From Plantimonas leprariae (GTDB lineage: Bacteria; Pseudomonadota; Alphaproteobacteria; Rhizobiales; Rhizobiaceae): DNA of 64,000 nt. The translations under genes were made by a program, and so were the position numbers. Shown piece after piece: positions 19,960 through 28,032 of the stretch (its first letter is position 1; the number at the start of each line of letters is the position of its first letter). The notes beneath the pieces were generated by a model. The model saw nothing but the letters and a program-made list of their open reading frames with translations. It did not search any database and was not told where the DNA came from. Location: positions 1-64,000 of the forward strand of contig NZ_VZDO01000015.1 of NCBI RefSeq assembly GCF_008802405.1, read 5' to 3'.

Positions 19960-21732
19960 ATGAGCGGTTTGGTCACGTCCCCGGAAGGCGAAGCTCAAAG
20001 CGAGCTCCGCACCGCCCTGAAGCGCTGCACCTCCGCTCTTGTCGGCGTCGGATTGCTCAGCGGCATGCTGAACGTGCTCTATCTCACCGGCTCGTTCTTC
20101 ATGCTGGAGGTCTACGACCGCGTCCTGCCGAGCCGCAGCGTGCCGACGCTCGTCGGCCTCATCGTGATCGCGGGCATCCTCTACGCCTTTCAAGGCGTGA
20201 TCGATGTCATCCGCGGGCGCATCCTCAGCCGGATCGGCGGGGCGATCGACGAGGCGATCAGCCCGCGCGCCTTTCAGGCGATCACCCGGCTGCCGCTTCA
20301 AACGGCCAATGTCGATTCGACGCAAGGCTCGCGCGACCTCGATTCCGTTCGCGGCTTCATGTCGGGACTCGGCCCGACCGCCTTCTTCGATCTGCCCTGG
20401 ATGCCGCTCTATCTCGGCATCTGCTTCGCCTTCCACCCGGCGATCGGCTGGGCCGCCTTTCTCGGCGGCGTCGTCCTCATCGCCCTCACCATATTGACCG
20501 AGCGACTGACGAAGAACCTCGTCAAGCGTTCCACCGGCTTCGGCAGCCAGCGAAACAGCCTGTCGGAGGTCTACCGCCGCAACGCCGAGGTTCTGCGCGC
20601 GATGGGCATGGAAGGCCGCATGGGGCAGGCGTGGGGAAGCGTCAACTCGGCCTACAACGACGCCCAGCTCCGCGCCGCCGACGTCACGACCCTGCTCGGC
20701 TCGATCTCGAAGACCTTCCGCATGGTGCTGCAGTCAGCCGTTCTCGCGGTGGGCGCCTATCTCGTCATCAACCAGGAAGCGACGGGCGGCATCATCATCG
20801 CGAGCTCGATCCTCAGCTCGCGGGCGCTCGCGCCGATCGAGCTGGTGATCGGGCAATGGAAGAGCTTCGTCGGTGCGCGCCAGAGCTGGGCGAGGCTGGA
20901 GAGCATCCTCGCGGCGGTGCCGGCGGAAACGCAGACGCTCGACCTGCCCGAGCCGAAGCGCAGCCTGATCGTCGAGGACGTGACCATCGTCCCGCCCGGC
21001 AGCCGCACGATCTCGGTGCAGGACGTGACGCTGCAGCTCACCGCCGGCCAGGGGCTCGGCGTGATCGGCCCGAGCGCTTCCGGCAAGTCCTCGCTGATCC
21101 GGGCCATCGTCGGGGCCTGGACCCCGGTGCGCGGCGCCGTCCGGCTCGATGGAGCCGCGCTGCAGCAGTGGAGCCCCGAACGGCTCGGCGTCCATCTCGG
21201 CTATCTGCCGCAGGACGTGCAGCTCTTCGGCGGCACTATCGCGCAGAACATCGCGCGCTTCGACCCGGAGGCCACCGACCAGGCGGTGATCGCGGCGGCG
21301 CGGGCGGCCGGCGTCCACGACATGATCGTCCGGCTTCCTGAAGGCTACGCGACCAATGTCGGCGACGGCGGTCAGGCGCTTTCCGCCGGGCAGCGCCAGC
21401 GCGTCGGCCTCGCCCGCGCGCTCTACGGCGATCCCTTCCTCGTGGTCCTCGACGAGCCGAACTCCAATCTCGACGGCGAGGGCGAGGAAGCCCTGACGCA
21501 GGCGATCCTTTCCGTCCGCAAGCGCCAAGGCATCGTGGTGGTGGTGGCGCATCGCCCGACCGCCCTGGCCTCGCTCAATCTCGTGCTCGTCATGCGGGAA
21601 GGTCGCGCGCAGGCCTTCGGCCCGAAGGACGAGGTGCTCGGCAACGTCCTGCGCCCGGTGGCGAACGCCTCGCGCGAGCCGGCCGTGCCGGAACTGCCGG
21701 CCATGCAGCAGCAGCAGATGGGAGTCGCCTGA
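19960..21732 (+). CDS. type I secretion ABC transporter, permease/ATPase (PrtD/HlyB family), copy 1
   Basis: The protein has about 590 residues. An N-terminal transmembrane domain (about 30-330; NVLYLTGSFFMLEVYDRVLPSRSVPTLVGLIVIAG) is followed by a nucleotide-binding domain. The latter has Walker A GPSASGKSS near 370, LSAGQRQRVGLARAL, and Walker B FLVVLDEPNSNLD near 493. There is no N-terminal C39 peptidase domain, which is the PrtD/AprD subtype. ATG 19960 follows AAGGG at normal spacing; an in-frame ATG at 19930 is possible. The stop overlaps the ATG of the membrane-fusion gene. It powers export of an unfolded protein, plausibly the repeat protein encoded at 23502. Confidence 0.88.
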   Translation: MSGLVTSPEGEAQSELRTALKRCTSALVGVGLLSGMLNVLYLTGSFFMLEVYDRVLPSRSVPTLVGLIVIAGILYAFQGVIDVIRGRILSRIGGAIDEAISPRAFQAITRLPLQTANVDSTQGSRDLDSVRGFMSGLGPTAFFDLPWMPLYLGICFAFHPAIGWAAFLGGVVLIALTILTERLTKNLVKRSTGFGSQRNSLSEVYRRNAEVLRAMGMEGRMGQAWGSVNSAYNDAQLRAADVTTLLGSISKTFRMVLQSAVLAVGAYLVINQEATGGIIIASSILSSRALAPIELVIGQWKSFVGARQSWARLESILAAVPAETQTLDLPEPKRSLIVEDVTIVPPGSRTISVQDVTLQLTAGQGLGVIGPSASGKSSLIRAIVGAWTPVRGAVRLDGAALQQWSPERLGVHLGYLPQDVQLFGGTIAQNIARFDPEATDQAVIAAARAAGVHDMIVRLPEGYATNVGDGGQALSAGQRQRVGLARALYGDPFLVVLDEPNSNLDGEGEEALTQAILSVRKRQGIVVVVAHRPTALASLNLVLVMREGRAQAFGPKDEVLGNVLRPVANASREPAVPELPAMQQQQMGVA

Positions 21733-23042
21733 TGTCGTCGAACCAATCCGCCGGCTCGCTGGCCTCGATCAGCCGCCACCTGCGCTTCGGCCTGACGACC
21801 TCGATCGTCGTCGCCTTCGCCTTCGGGGCCTGGGCCTCGACCGCCAAGCTTTCCGGCGCGGTGATCGCGCATGGCACACTTGTGGTCGCCTCCAGCCTGA
21901 AGAAGATCCAGCATCCGACCGGCGGCGTCGTCGGCGAGCTTCTGGTGCGCGAGGGCGACAGCGTCCGCGCCGGTGACGTGCTCCTCAGACTCGACCCGAC
22001 GCAGGCGAAGGCCAGCCTGCAGATCGTGTCGAAGGAGATCGACGAACTCACCGCCCGGCAGGCGCGGGAGGAAGCCGAGCAGAGCGAGGCCGACGACGTG
22101 GCGTTTCCGGCCGACCTCGTCGCGAGGCAGGCCGAGCCGGCGGTCGGCCGGCTTCTCGCCGACGAACGCCGGCTCTTCCTGATCCGTCTCGAGGCGAGGG
22201 AGGGCGAGAAGGCCCAGCTCCGCCAGAAGGCCGAGGAGTCCCGGAAGGAGATCGACGGGCTGAACGAGCAGATCGCCGCGAAGGACCAGCAGCTCATCTA
22301 TATAGACAAGGAGTTGGCGGGCGTCCGCGAGCTCCTCGAGAAGCGGCTCGTTCAGTTCACCCGGGTCGCCGCGCTGGAGCGCGACAAGGCGGCGCTCCGC
22401 GGCGAGCGAGGCCAGTATAGCGCGGGCGTCGCGAGCGCGAACGGCCGGATCGCGGAAACCGAACTCGCGGTCCTGCAGGTCGACCACGCGCTGCGGACGG
22501 AAGTGGCGAAGGACCTCGCCGAAATCCGCGGACGGCTCGGCGAACTCCGCGAGCGACAGGTCGCCGCCGAGGACCAGCTCGCGCGGATCGATGTTCGCGC
22601 GCCGCAGGACGGCGTCGTCCACGAACTCGCGGTCCATACGGTCGGCGGCGTCGTCAGGGCCGGGGACACGATGATGGAGATCGTGCCGCAGGGCGACCAG
22701 CTGATCGTCGAGGCGAAGATCGCCCCGCAGGACGTCAACGACGTCCATATCGGTCAGGAGGCGGCGCTGCGGTTTTCCGGCCTGAACGCCCGCACGACCG
22801 CGGAGCTTCTCGGCAGCGTCAGCCGCGTTTCCCCTGACGTGGCGCAGGACGCGCGCACCGGTGCCAGCTACTACACGATCGACGTGACGCTCGCGCCGGA
22901 ACAGCTCGCGCGGCTCGACGGCGTCAAACCGGTGCCGGGTATGCCGGTGGAGGCTTTCGTCAAGACGCACGACCGCACGGCGCTGGCCTATCTGACGCAA
23001 CCCCTGGTCGAGCAGATCAACCGGGCGTTTCGCGAAAAATAG
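21732..23042 (+). CDS. type I secretion membrane-fusion protein (HlyD/PrtE family), copy 1
   Basis: The 436-residue protein has a short cytoplasmic start, one membrane helix (about 15-40) and a biotinyl-lipoyl motif (VIAHGTLVVASSLKKIQHPTGGVVGELLVREGDSVRAGDVLLRLDPTQ). A long alpha-hairpin coiled coil (about 95-270) follows. The second half-motif is IDVRAPQDGVVHELAVHTVGGVVRAGDTMMEIVP and the C-terminal beta barrel ends at GMPVEAFVKTHDRTALAYLTQPLVEQINRAFRE. It bridges the inner-membrane ABC protein to an outer-membrane TolC channel, which is not encoded in this window. It is translationally coupled to the ABC gene through TGATG. Confidence 0.9.
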   Translation: MSSNQSAGSLASISRHLRFGLTTSIVVAFAFGAWASTAKLSGAVIAHGTLVVASSLKKIQHPTGGVVGELLVREGDSVRAGDVLLRLDPTQAKASLQIVSKEIDELTARQAREEAEQSEADDVAFPADLVARQAEPAVGRLLADERRLFLIRLEAREGEKAQLRQKAEESRKEIDGLNEQIAAKDQQLIYIDKELAGVRELLEKRLVQFTRVAALERDKAALRGERGQYSAGVASANGRIAETELAVLQVDHALRTEVAKDLAEIRGRLGELRERQVAAEDQLARIDVRAPQDGVVHELAVHTVGGVVRAGDTMMEIVPQGDQLIVEAKIAPQDVNDVHIGQEAALRFSGLNARTTAELLGSVSRVSPDVAQDARTGASYYTIDVTLAPEQLARLDGVKPVPGMPVEAFVKTHDRTALAYLTQPLVEQINRAFREK

Positions 23043-23181
23043 CCCTGGATCAATCGAGGCTTAATCCCGGGCAATGTGCCCGTTCGAACGGCGCCGCAAC
23101 GTAATGCGCTGTCGTTCGACAACATTCCCGAGCGATTTCGCGATGGATCGACGAGGTTGAACGCTCACTAAGCTATTGAGA

Positions 23182-23276
23182 TGCTTATTCTGTAATCAGC
23201 AAAGAAAATTGTTGCGGTTTGTTATTTAAAGCGGGTTGTCTTTACTCCGCTTCGCTCCATGCTGCTTATTCCGTAA
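23182..23276. repeat. pair of 14-bp direct repeats, possible regulator sites
   Basis: Copies at 23182-23195 and 23263-23276 match at 13 of 14 bases (TGCTTATTC, T or C, GTAA). They lie in noncoding AT-rich DNA 226-320 bp before the start of the repeat-protein gene. The core GCTTATT also appears at 19854-19860, before the first secretion operon. Confidence 0.45.
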
Positions 23277-23330
23277 ACATTCGCACACATTTTATTTCAA
23301 TCGTTACGCGTCAGAAACAGTTTTTTACCG

Positions 23331-23358
23331 TTGACAAAGCGTTAAGTTGACGTTTAGA
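23331..23358 (+). promoter_or_regulatory. possible sigma-70 promoter for the secreted repeat protein
   Basis: A consensus -35 hexamer TTGACA (23331-23336) is followed after 16 bp by a weak -10 (TTTAGA, 23353-23358). This would give an untranslated leader of about 135 bases before ATG 23502. The -10 match is poor, so the call rests mainly on the -35 element and its AT-rich setting. Confidence 0.3.
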
Positions 23359-23501
23359 GAGCACTGGCTTCGGCGCAGTCTTCCGATAAAGCCGACGTGA
23401 AGTCGACGAAGCAGTGCGGATCGATTGGGTCGCGCAGCGCCGCAATGCGTCGCGCGGCCGTGAGTTCAGAAACGTCAACAACGGCTTCATGGAGAAGAGA
23501 G

Positions 23502-24392
23502 ATGGCTCTCACAGTTTCTTTCGGTAACGGCGGCAACTCGAAGGCGACCAACCTGACGGAGGCGAACCAGCTCTCCGGCGGCCAGGCGCTCAACGGCCAG
23601 ACCGTGACCACCACCGAAGGTCCCAACGGCACGAATCTTCCGGCTGGCACGGCCTCGGCCGGCGTCGCGCAGGTTTCGGGTCCGGGCAGCCTCTCGGGCA
23701 CCGGCGGCTCGGTCGCTTACGAGCACAACGCGGACGGCGCCTGGGACTTCGACGTCGTCGGCAAGTGGAACTCGGTCAAGAACGCCCAGGCGTCGCTGAC
23801 CGGCGACGCGCACGGCGAGGACGTGACCTTCACGGACTTCGTGCATGTCGACATCAACTTCGGCAACGCGACCACCGCTTCCGAGATCAACATCTTCGAC
23901 GTCAAGCGCGCCAACGTCACGACCGGCGTCGGCAACGACACCGTCAACATCACTCTGGCGACGAACAGCCAGGGCTGGGAGAACGTCGCCAACGTCAACG
24001 CGGGTGACGGCAACGACACGATCAAGATCAGCGCCGGTTCGGTTTCGGACAGCGCCAAGATCACCGACGGTCACTTCACGACCGCGATGATCGACGGCGG
24101 TGCCGGCAACGACACGATCGATCTTTCGGGTGTGAACCTGCTGGCGGCCACCGTCACGGGCGGCACGGGCAACAACACCGTCACCCTGGGTGCGGGCGCC
24201 GAGAAGGTCGTCTACACCGACGGCGAGTTCCTGACGGTGAACGGCTACGGCGCTGGCGACAGCCTGGACCTCGGCGGCAAGGTTGCCGGCGTCGACTACG
24301 ACATCCACATCGCCCGCAACGGCGACACTGTGTACGAGTTCGACAACGGCAAGATCACCTTCCACAACGGTTCGCCGATCATCGCCGCCTAA
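23502..24392 (+). CDS. secreted protein with GGxGNDT repeats, probable type I secretion substrate
   Basis: The 296-residue acidic protein is rich in G, N, D and T and has no Sec signal, cysteine or membrane segment. Its second half carries degenerate RTX-like units: GVGNDTVNI, NAGDGNDTIKI, DGGAGNDTIDL and TGGTGNNTVTL. It ends in a short hydrophobic tail (NGSPIIAA), as expected for a C-terminal type I export signal. The start at ATG 23502 is fixed by GGAGAAGAGA just upstream; in-frame sequence before it is not protein-like. It lies between two ABC/membrane-fusion pairs and has its own terminator. ExpE1/WgeA-like and PrtD-exported proteins are the nearest concept, but the first 150 residues are not recognised. 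It may be an adhesin or matrix protein. Confidence 0.8.
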   Translation: MALTVSFGNGGNSKATNLTEANQLSGGQALNGQTVTTTEGPNGTNLPAGTASAGVAQVSGPGSLSGTGGSVAYEHNADGAWDFDVVGKWNSVKNAQASLTGDAHGEDVTFTDFVHVDINFGNATTASEINIFDVKRANVTTGVGNDTVNITLATNSQGWENVANVNAGDGNDTIKISAGSVSDSAKITDGHFTTAMIDGGAGNDTIDLSGVNLLAATVTGGTGNNTVTLGAGAEKVVYTDGEFLTVNGYGAGDSLDLGGKVAGVDYDIHIARNGDTVYEFDNGKITFHNGSPIIAA

Positions 24393-24714
24393 CTTCGGCG
24401 ACGAGTGCAGCATGGAAGGGCCGCCCTCGGGCGGCCCTTTCTTTTTGGTGAAGTATTTCCGGTCTTGGCGGCCGCGTGACGAAACCAGGCCTCGACCGGG
24501 TCGGCGGAAACCGGATGATCTTTACCTAATCGAAAGAAATCGTGTGCGCGGCCTGTTGTGCTCTGCACACAAAAGCCGGAATCTTCGGTTGTTAGGCGTC
24601 AGCATCGTTGCGCAATCGGGATGCCTGTCGGGCTGACGCCTTCGACATGCCATCCATTTGCCGCGACGCGTCGATCTGCTTCGGCGCGCAGCGTGCGCGA
24701 ACAAAGGTTCGTCC
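24393..24714. other. 322-base intergenic region with terminator and second secretion promoter area
   Basis: The first 55 bases hold the stop-proximal spacer and a strong intrinsic terminator (24416-24446). The rest, including an AT-richer patch near 24520-24545, separates it from the second ABC secretion gene and should hold that gene's promoter. No convincing hexamer pair and no gene was seen. Confidence 0.5.
24416..24446 (+). terminator. intrinsic terminator after the secreted repeat protein gene
   Basis: A perfect GC-rich stem (AAGGGCCGCC paired with GGCGGCCCTT, 4-base loop) is followed by TTTCTTTTT. It lies 24 bases after the stop codon. This is the clearest Rho-independent terminator in the window and makes the repeat-protein gene a likely single-gene transcript. 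Confidence 0.9.
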
Positions 24715-26466
24715 GTGAGTCATCCCCAGGTTCAAAGGGCGCGAGCCAAGACGAACGAAGTCCGGCATGCGCTGTTCGCCTGCATGCCCTGGTTCGCCAG
24801 CGTCGCCGTCTTCTCGGCTGTCGTGAACATCCTCTACCTGACGAGTTCGGTCTATATGCTGCAGGTCTACGACCGCGTGCTGTCGAGCCGTTCCGTCTCG
24901 ACGCTGGTCGGCCTGTCGCTGCTGGCGCTTGCCGCCTACCTCCTGCAGGGCCAACTCGACGGGTTGCGCATGCGCATGCTGGCGCGGGTCGGCGCCAAGT
25001 TCGACGAGGCGTTGTCCCGCCGCGTCTTTCAACTCGTCGCCCGCCTGCCACTGATCGGCGCTCAGGGACCGGAGACCGCGGCGCCGTTGCGCGACCTCGA
25101 TCAGGTGCGTGGTTTCCTCGGCAGCCTCGGCCCGACGGCGTTCTTCGACATGCCGTTCTTGCCGATCTTCCTCGCCGCGACCTTCTTTCTGCACCCCTAC
25201 CTCGGCTGGCTGACGCTGTTCGGCGCCGTGTGCATCGTCACTTTGACGCTGCTTGCCGAGTCGCGCAGCAAGGAGCCGGTCAAGACCGCCGGGGAAACCG
25301 GCGCGCGGCGCCAGGCGCTGCTCGAATCCAGCCGCCGCAATGCCGAAGCCCTCGCCGCGCTCGGCATGCAGCCGACCTTCATGCAACGCTTCCTCGACAT
25401 CAACCGGTCCTTCGTCGCCGACTCGCTGCGCACGAGCGATGTTCTCGGCTCGCTCAACGCCTTCGCCAAGACCTTCCGTTTCATCCTGCAGTCGGCCTCG
25501 CTCGGGCTCGGCGCCTATCTGGCGGTGAACAACGAGATTTCCGGCGGCACGATCATCGCGGCGTCGATCCTGACATCGCGGGCGCTGGCGCCGATCGAGG
25601 TTGCGGTCGGCAACTGGAAGGGCTTCGTCGCCGCGCGGCTCGGCTACAGGAGGTTGTGCAACAATCTGGCGCTGGTGCCGGAGCCGGAAGCGCAGTTGAG
25701 CCTGCCGGCCGCGCACAAGCATGTCGAGGCCGAGCAACTCGTCGTCGCCGCCCCCGGCACGTCGCGCCCGCTGGTGGAAGGCGCGATGCTGCGGCTCGTC
25801 GCCGGCGACGGGCTCGGGCTCGTCGGCCCAACGGGTTCGGGCAAGTCGTCCCTCGCCCGCGCGCTCGTCGGCGTCTGGAGGCCGACGCACGGCACCGTGC
25901 GCATCGACGGCGCGACGCTCGACCAATGGGGCGAGAAACTCGGCCGGCAGGTCGGCTACCTGCCGCAGGATGTCGAACTGTTCGAGGGCACGATCGCGCA
26001 GAACATCGCCCGCTTCCTGCCGGAGGCCACCGACGAGGCGGTGATCAAGGCGGCACAGGCGGCCGAAGCGCACGACATGATCCTGCAGACGCCGCTCGGC
26101 TACGCGACGAAGCTCGGGGAAGGGGGAGCGTCGCTGTCCGGCGGCCAGCGCCAGCGGATCGGGCTCGCCCGTGCCCTGTTCGGCAATCCCTTTCTCGTCG
26201 TCCTCGACGAGCCCAATGCCAATCTCGACGGACGCGGCGACGAGGCGCTGGCGGCGGCGATCCTCGCCGTGCGCGATCGCGGCGGTATCGTGGTCGTGAT
26301 CACGCACCGGCCGTCCGGCCTCGCTTCCGTCAATAAGGTCGCGGTGATGAAGGACGGGCGCATCGTGATGAGCGGCCTGCGCGACGAAGTCATGCGGGCG
26401 ATGTCGACGACCGGCATCCAGAACACCCCTGCTCCTCAACCCATCAGCGGCGAGCGCGCGGCATGA
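24715..26466 (+). CDS. type I secretion ABC transporter, permease/ATPase (PrtD/HlyB family), copy 2
   Basis: The protein has about 583 residues and the same architecture as copy 1: LYLTSSVYMLQVYDRVLSSRSVSTLVGLSLLAL in the membrane domain, Walker A GPTGSGKSS near 372, [15 protein letters not shown], and Walker B FLVVLDEPNANLDGRGDEAL. Unlike copy 1 it keeps a canonical Walker A glycine and LSGGQ. GTG 24715 is chosen because AAAGG lies 7 bases upstream; an in-frame TTG at 24658 lacks a ribosome site. Its end overlaps the ATG of the second membrane-fusion gene (ATGA). The two ABC proteins are clearly paralogous but well diverged, so this is an old duplication or independent acquisition. Confidence 0.88.
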   Translation: MSHPQVQRARAKTNEVRHALFACMPWFASVAVFSAVVNILYLTSSVYMLQVYDRVLSSRSVSTLVGLSLLALAAYLLQGQLDGLRMRMLARVGAKFDEALSRRVFQLVARLPLIGAQGPETAAPLRDLDQVRGFLGSLGPTAFFDMPFLPIFLAATFFLHPYLGWLTLFGAVCIVTLTLLAESRSKEPVKTAGETGARRQALLESSRRNAEALAALGMQPTFMQRFLDINRSFVADSLRTSDVLGSLNAFAKTFRFILQSASLGLGAYLAVNNEISGGTIIAASILTSRALAPIEVAVGNWKGFVAARLGYRRLCNNLALVPEPEAQLSLPAAHKHVEAEQLVVAAPGTSRPLVEGAMLRLVAGDGLGLVGPTGSGKSSLARALVGVWRPTHGTVRIDGATLDQWGEKLGRQVGYLPQDVELFEGTIAQNIARFLPEATDEAVIKAAQAAEAHDMILQTPLGYATKLGEGGASLSGGQRQRIGLARALFGNPFLVVLDEPNANLDGRGDEALAAAILAVRDRGGIVVVITHRPSGLASVNKVAVMKDGRIVMSGLRDEVMRAMSTTGIQNTPAPQPISGERAA

Positions 26467-27809
26467 GCATCACCCAGCAGATCGCCGGACCGGTCCCGGC
26501 GCAGCCGCTCCGCGTGCCGGACCTGAACCGTTCGCTCTGGCGCCTCCAGCTCCGCGGGTTGATGACGATCGGCGTGTTCTTCGTCGGCTTCGGGCTCTGG
26601 TCGGTGAAGACCATCCTCATGGGCGCTGTCGCCGCGCCGGGGCAGTTCGTCGTCGCGAACGACGTGAAGAAGGTGCAGCACATGTCGGGCGGCGTCGTCA
26701 GCGAACTGCTCGTGCACGAGGGCAGCCATGTCGAGGCCGGACAGGTCGTGCTGCGACTCGATCCGACCGTCGCCCAGGCCAACCGCCAGATCGTCTCGAA
26801 GCAGATCGACGAAGCCGCCATCCGGCGAGCGCGCCTCGAAGCGGAACGCGACGGCAAGACCGCGCTCGTCGTTCCCGATACCCTCGCCTCGCGGGGCGGC
26901 GATCCGGGCGTCGCGAAGCTCGTCGCCTCCGAAGCGCATCTTCTCGACGTGCGCGAACAGGCGCTGGCCGGACGTCGCGGCCAGTTCCAAGAGCGGATCG
27001 AGCAGTCGCAGGACGAGATCACCGGCCTGAAGGCGCAGCTCGACAGCCGGCGCTACGAAGCCGAGATCCTGAAGCGCGAGGTGGAGACCGTCCGCGGCCT
27101 CTACGCCAAGAAGCTCGTCCAGTTCGCGCGGTTGAGCCAGGTGGAGCGCGACGCCGCGCGCACCGATGGTCAGATCGGAGCTCTCATCTCGCAGATCGCC
27201 GAGACCGAGGGCAAGATTTCCGAAACGAAGCTCCAGCTCATCCAGATCGGCGACGATCAGCGCGAATCGGCGATGACGGAGCTGCGCGAGATTCAGGCGA
27301 AGGAAGGAGAACTGACCGAGCGCCTGGTCGCGGCGGAGGATCAGTTGAAGCGCGTCGACCTGCAGGCGCCGGTTTCCGGCACGGTGCACGAGCTGGCGGT
27401 TCACACGGTGGGCGGTGTTCTCAGCCCAGGCCAGACGGCGATGGAGATCGTGCCGGTCGACGACGACCTGGAAGTCGAGGCGCGCATCGCGCCGACCGAC
27501 ATCGACCAGATCACGCAGGGGCAGCTGGCGCGGGTCAAGCTGCGCGCCGGCAACCAGCGCATGACGCCGGAACTGACCGGCCACGTCCAGCGGATCGCGG
27601 CAGACACCTCGAAGGACGAGCGCACCGGGGTCCAATTCTACACGATCCGCGTCGACGTCAGCCCAGAGGAACTGGCCAAGGCGGCGCCGCTGAAGGTCGT
27701 CGCCGGCATGCAGTCGGAAGTCTTCGTGGAGACCAGCGCCCGCACGCCGCTCGACTTCCTCCTGAAGCCGCTGAAGGATCAGCTCGACCGCACGTTCCGC
27801 GAACGCTGA
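26463..27809 (+). CDS. type I secretion membrane-fusion protein (HlyD/PrtE family), copy 2
   Basis: The 448-residue protein has one membrane helix (about 32-55), a lipoyl half (GQFVVANDVKKVQHMSGGVVSELLVHEGSHVEAGQVVLRLDPT), a long coiled-coil hairpin (about 100-290) and a second half VDLQAPVSGTVHELAVHTVGGVLSPGQTAMEIVP. The tail TPLDFLLKPLKDQLDRTFRER parallels the tail of copy 1. It pairs with the ABC protein encoded just upstream, whose stop it overlaps. No TolC-type gene follows; a strong stem-loop does. Whether this pair exports the same repeat protein as the first pair or a distant substrate cannot be told. Confidence 0.9.
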   Translation: MSITQQIAGPVPAQPLRVPDLNRSLWRLQLRGLMTIGVFFVGFGLWSVKTILMGAVAAPGQFVVANDVKKVQHMSGGVVSELLVHEGSHVEAGQVVLRLDPTVAQANRQIVSKQIDEAAIRRARLEAERDGKTALVVPDTLASRGGDPGVAKLVASEAHLLDVREQALAGRRGQFQERIEQSQDEITGLKAQLDSRRYEAEILKREVETVRGLYAKKLVQFARLSQVERDAARTDGQIGALISQIAETEGKISETKLQLIQIGDDQRESAMTELREIQAKEGELTERLVAAEDQLKRVDLQAPVSGTVHELAVHTVGGVLSPGQTAMEIVPVDDDLEVEARIAPTDIDQITQGQLARVKLRAGNQRMTPELTGHVQRIAADTSKDERTGVQFYTIRVDVSPEELAKAAPLKVVAGMQSEVFVETSARTPLDFLLKPLKDQLDRTFRER

Positions 27810-27830
27810 ACGACCCTAGCCCCCGGCAAT

Positions 27831-27859
27831 CCGGTCGCCTCGATCATGGAGGCGACCGG
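27831..27859 (+). terminator. perfect 11-bp stem-loop after the second secretion operon
   Basis: Arms 27831-27841 and 27849-27859 (CCGGTCGCCTC against GAGGCGACCGG) enclose a 7-base loop, 21 bases after the membrane-fusion stop. There is no T-run, so it is a terminator-like 3' structure rather than a classic intrinsic terminator. Confidence 0.5.
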
Positions 27860-27968
27860 TCGTCCGCGTGAGCGGGAAGGCCAAGCTTCAAGCCTCAATC
27901 GTCACCTGGAGCGAGATGTTGTTGCAGGAAAGGAACATGGGTGGCTGCGCAGTCCCGGCCGCGTAAAT

Positions 27969-27985
27969 ATGACTACGAAAATCAT
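27969..27985 (+). promoter_or_regulatory. candidate RirA/IRO iron-responsive box
   Basis: ATGA-N9-TCAT (27969-27985) contains the rhizobial iron-responsive operator core TGA-N9-TCA (27970-27984). It lies about 50 bp before the TonB receptor start in a locally AT-rich promoter region. RirA in rhizobia represses siderophore uptake through this type of element. Position and target gene type support it. Confidence 0.5.
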
Positions 27986-28032
27986 GTTATTGGCTCTATG
28001 CGTCCTTCGACACGAGTTCGAGGGGCGTTCCG

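Larger units (their letters stand above)
23043..23501. other. 459-base AT-rich leader with direct repeats upstream of the secreted protein gene
   Basis: This stretch is strikingly more AT-rich than the rest of the window between about 23160 and 23355. A 6-bp stem-loop follows the previous stop (23068-23082, CGGGCA-ATG-TGCCCG). TGCTTATTC(T/C)GTAA occurs twice as a direct repeat, at 23182-23195 and 23263-23276, 81 bp apart. A TTGACA lies at 23331-23336. It likely carries the promoter and regulatory sites for the small secreted protein. No gene is supported on either strand. Confidence 0.6.

Noticed and set aside
23068-23082. hairpin CGGGCA-ATG-TGCCCG as an intrinsic terminator
   Set aside because: The stem has only 6 bp with a 3-base loop and no T-run. 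It is mentioned in the leader entry but not called as a terminator.
23354-23701. 115-residue minus-strand frame over the start of the secreted protein gene
   Set aside because: It is antisense to the repeat protein gene, without ribosome site or motif.
24592-26439. 615-residue minus-strand open frame
   Set aside because: It is antisense to the second type I secretion ABC gene and runs rich in R, E and Q without motifs.
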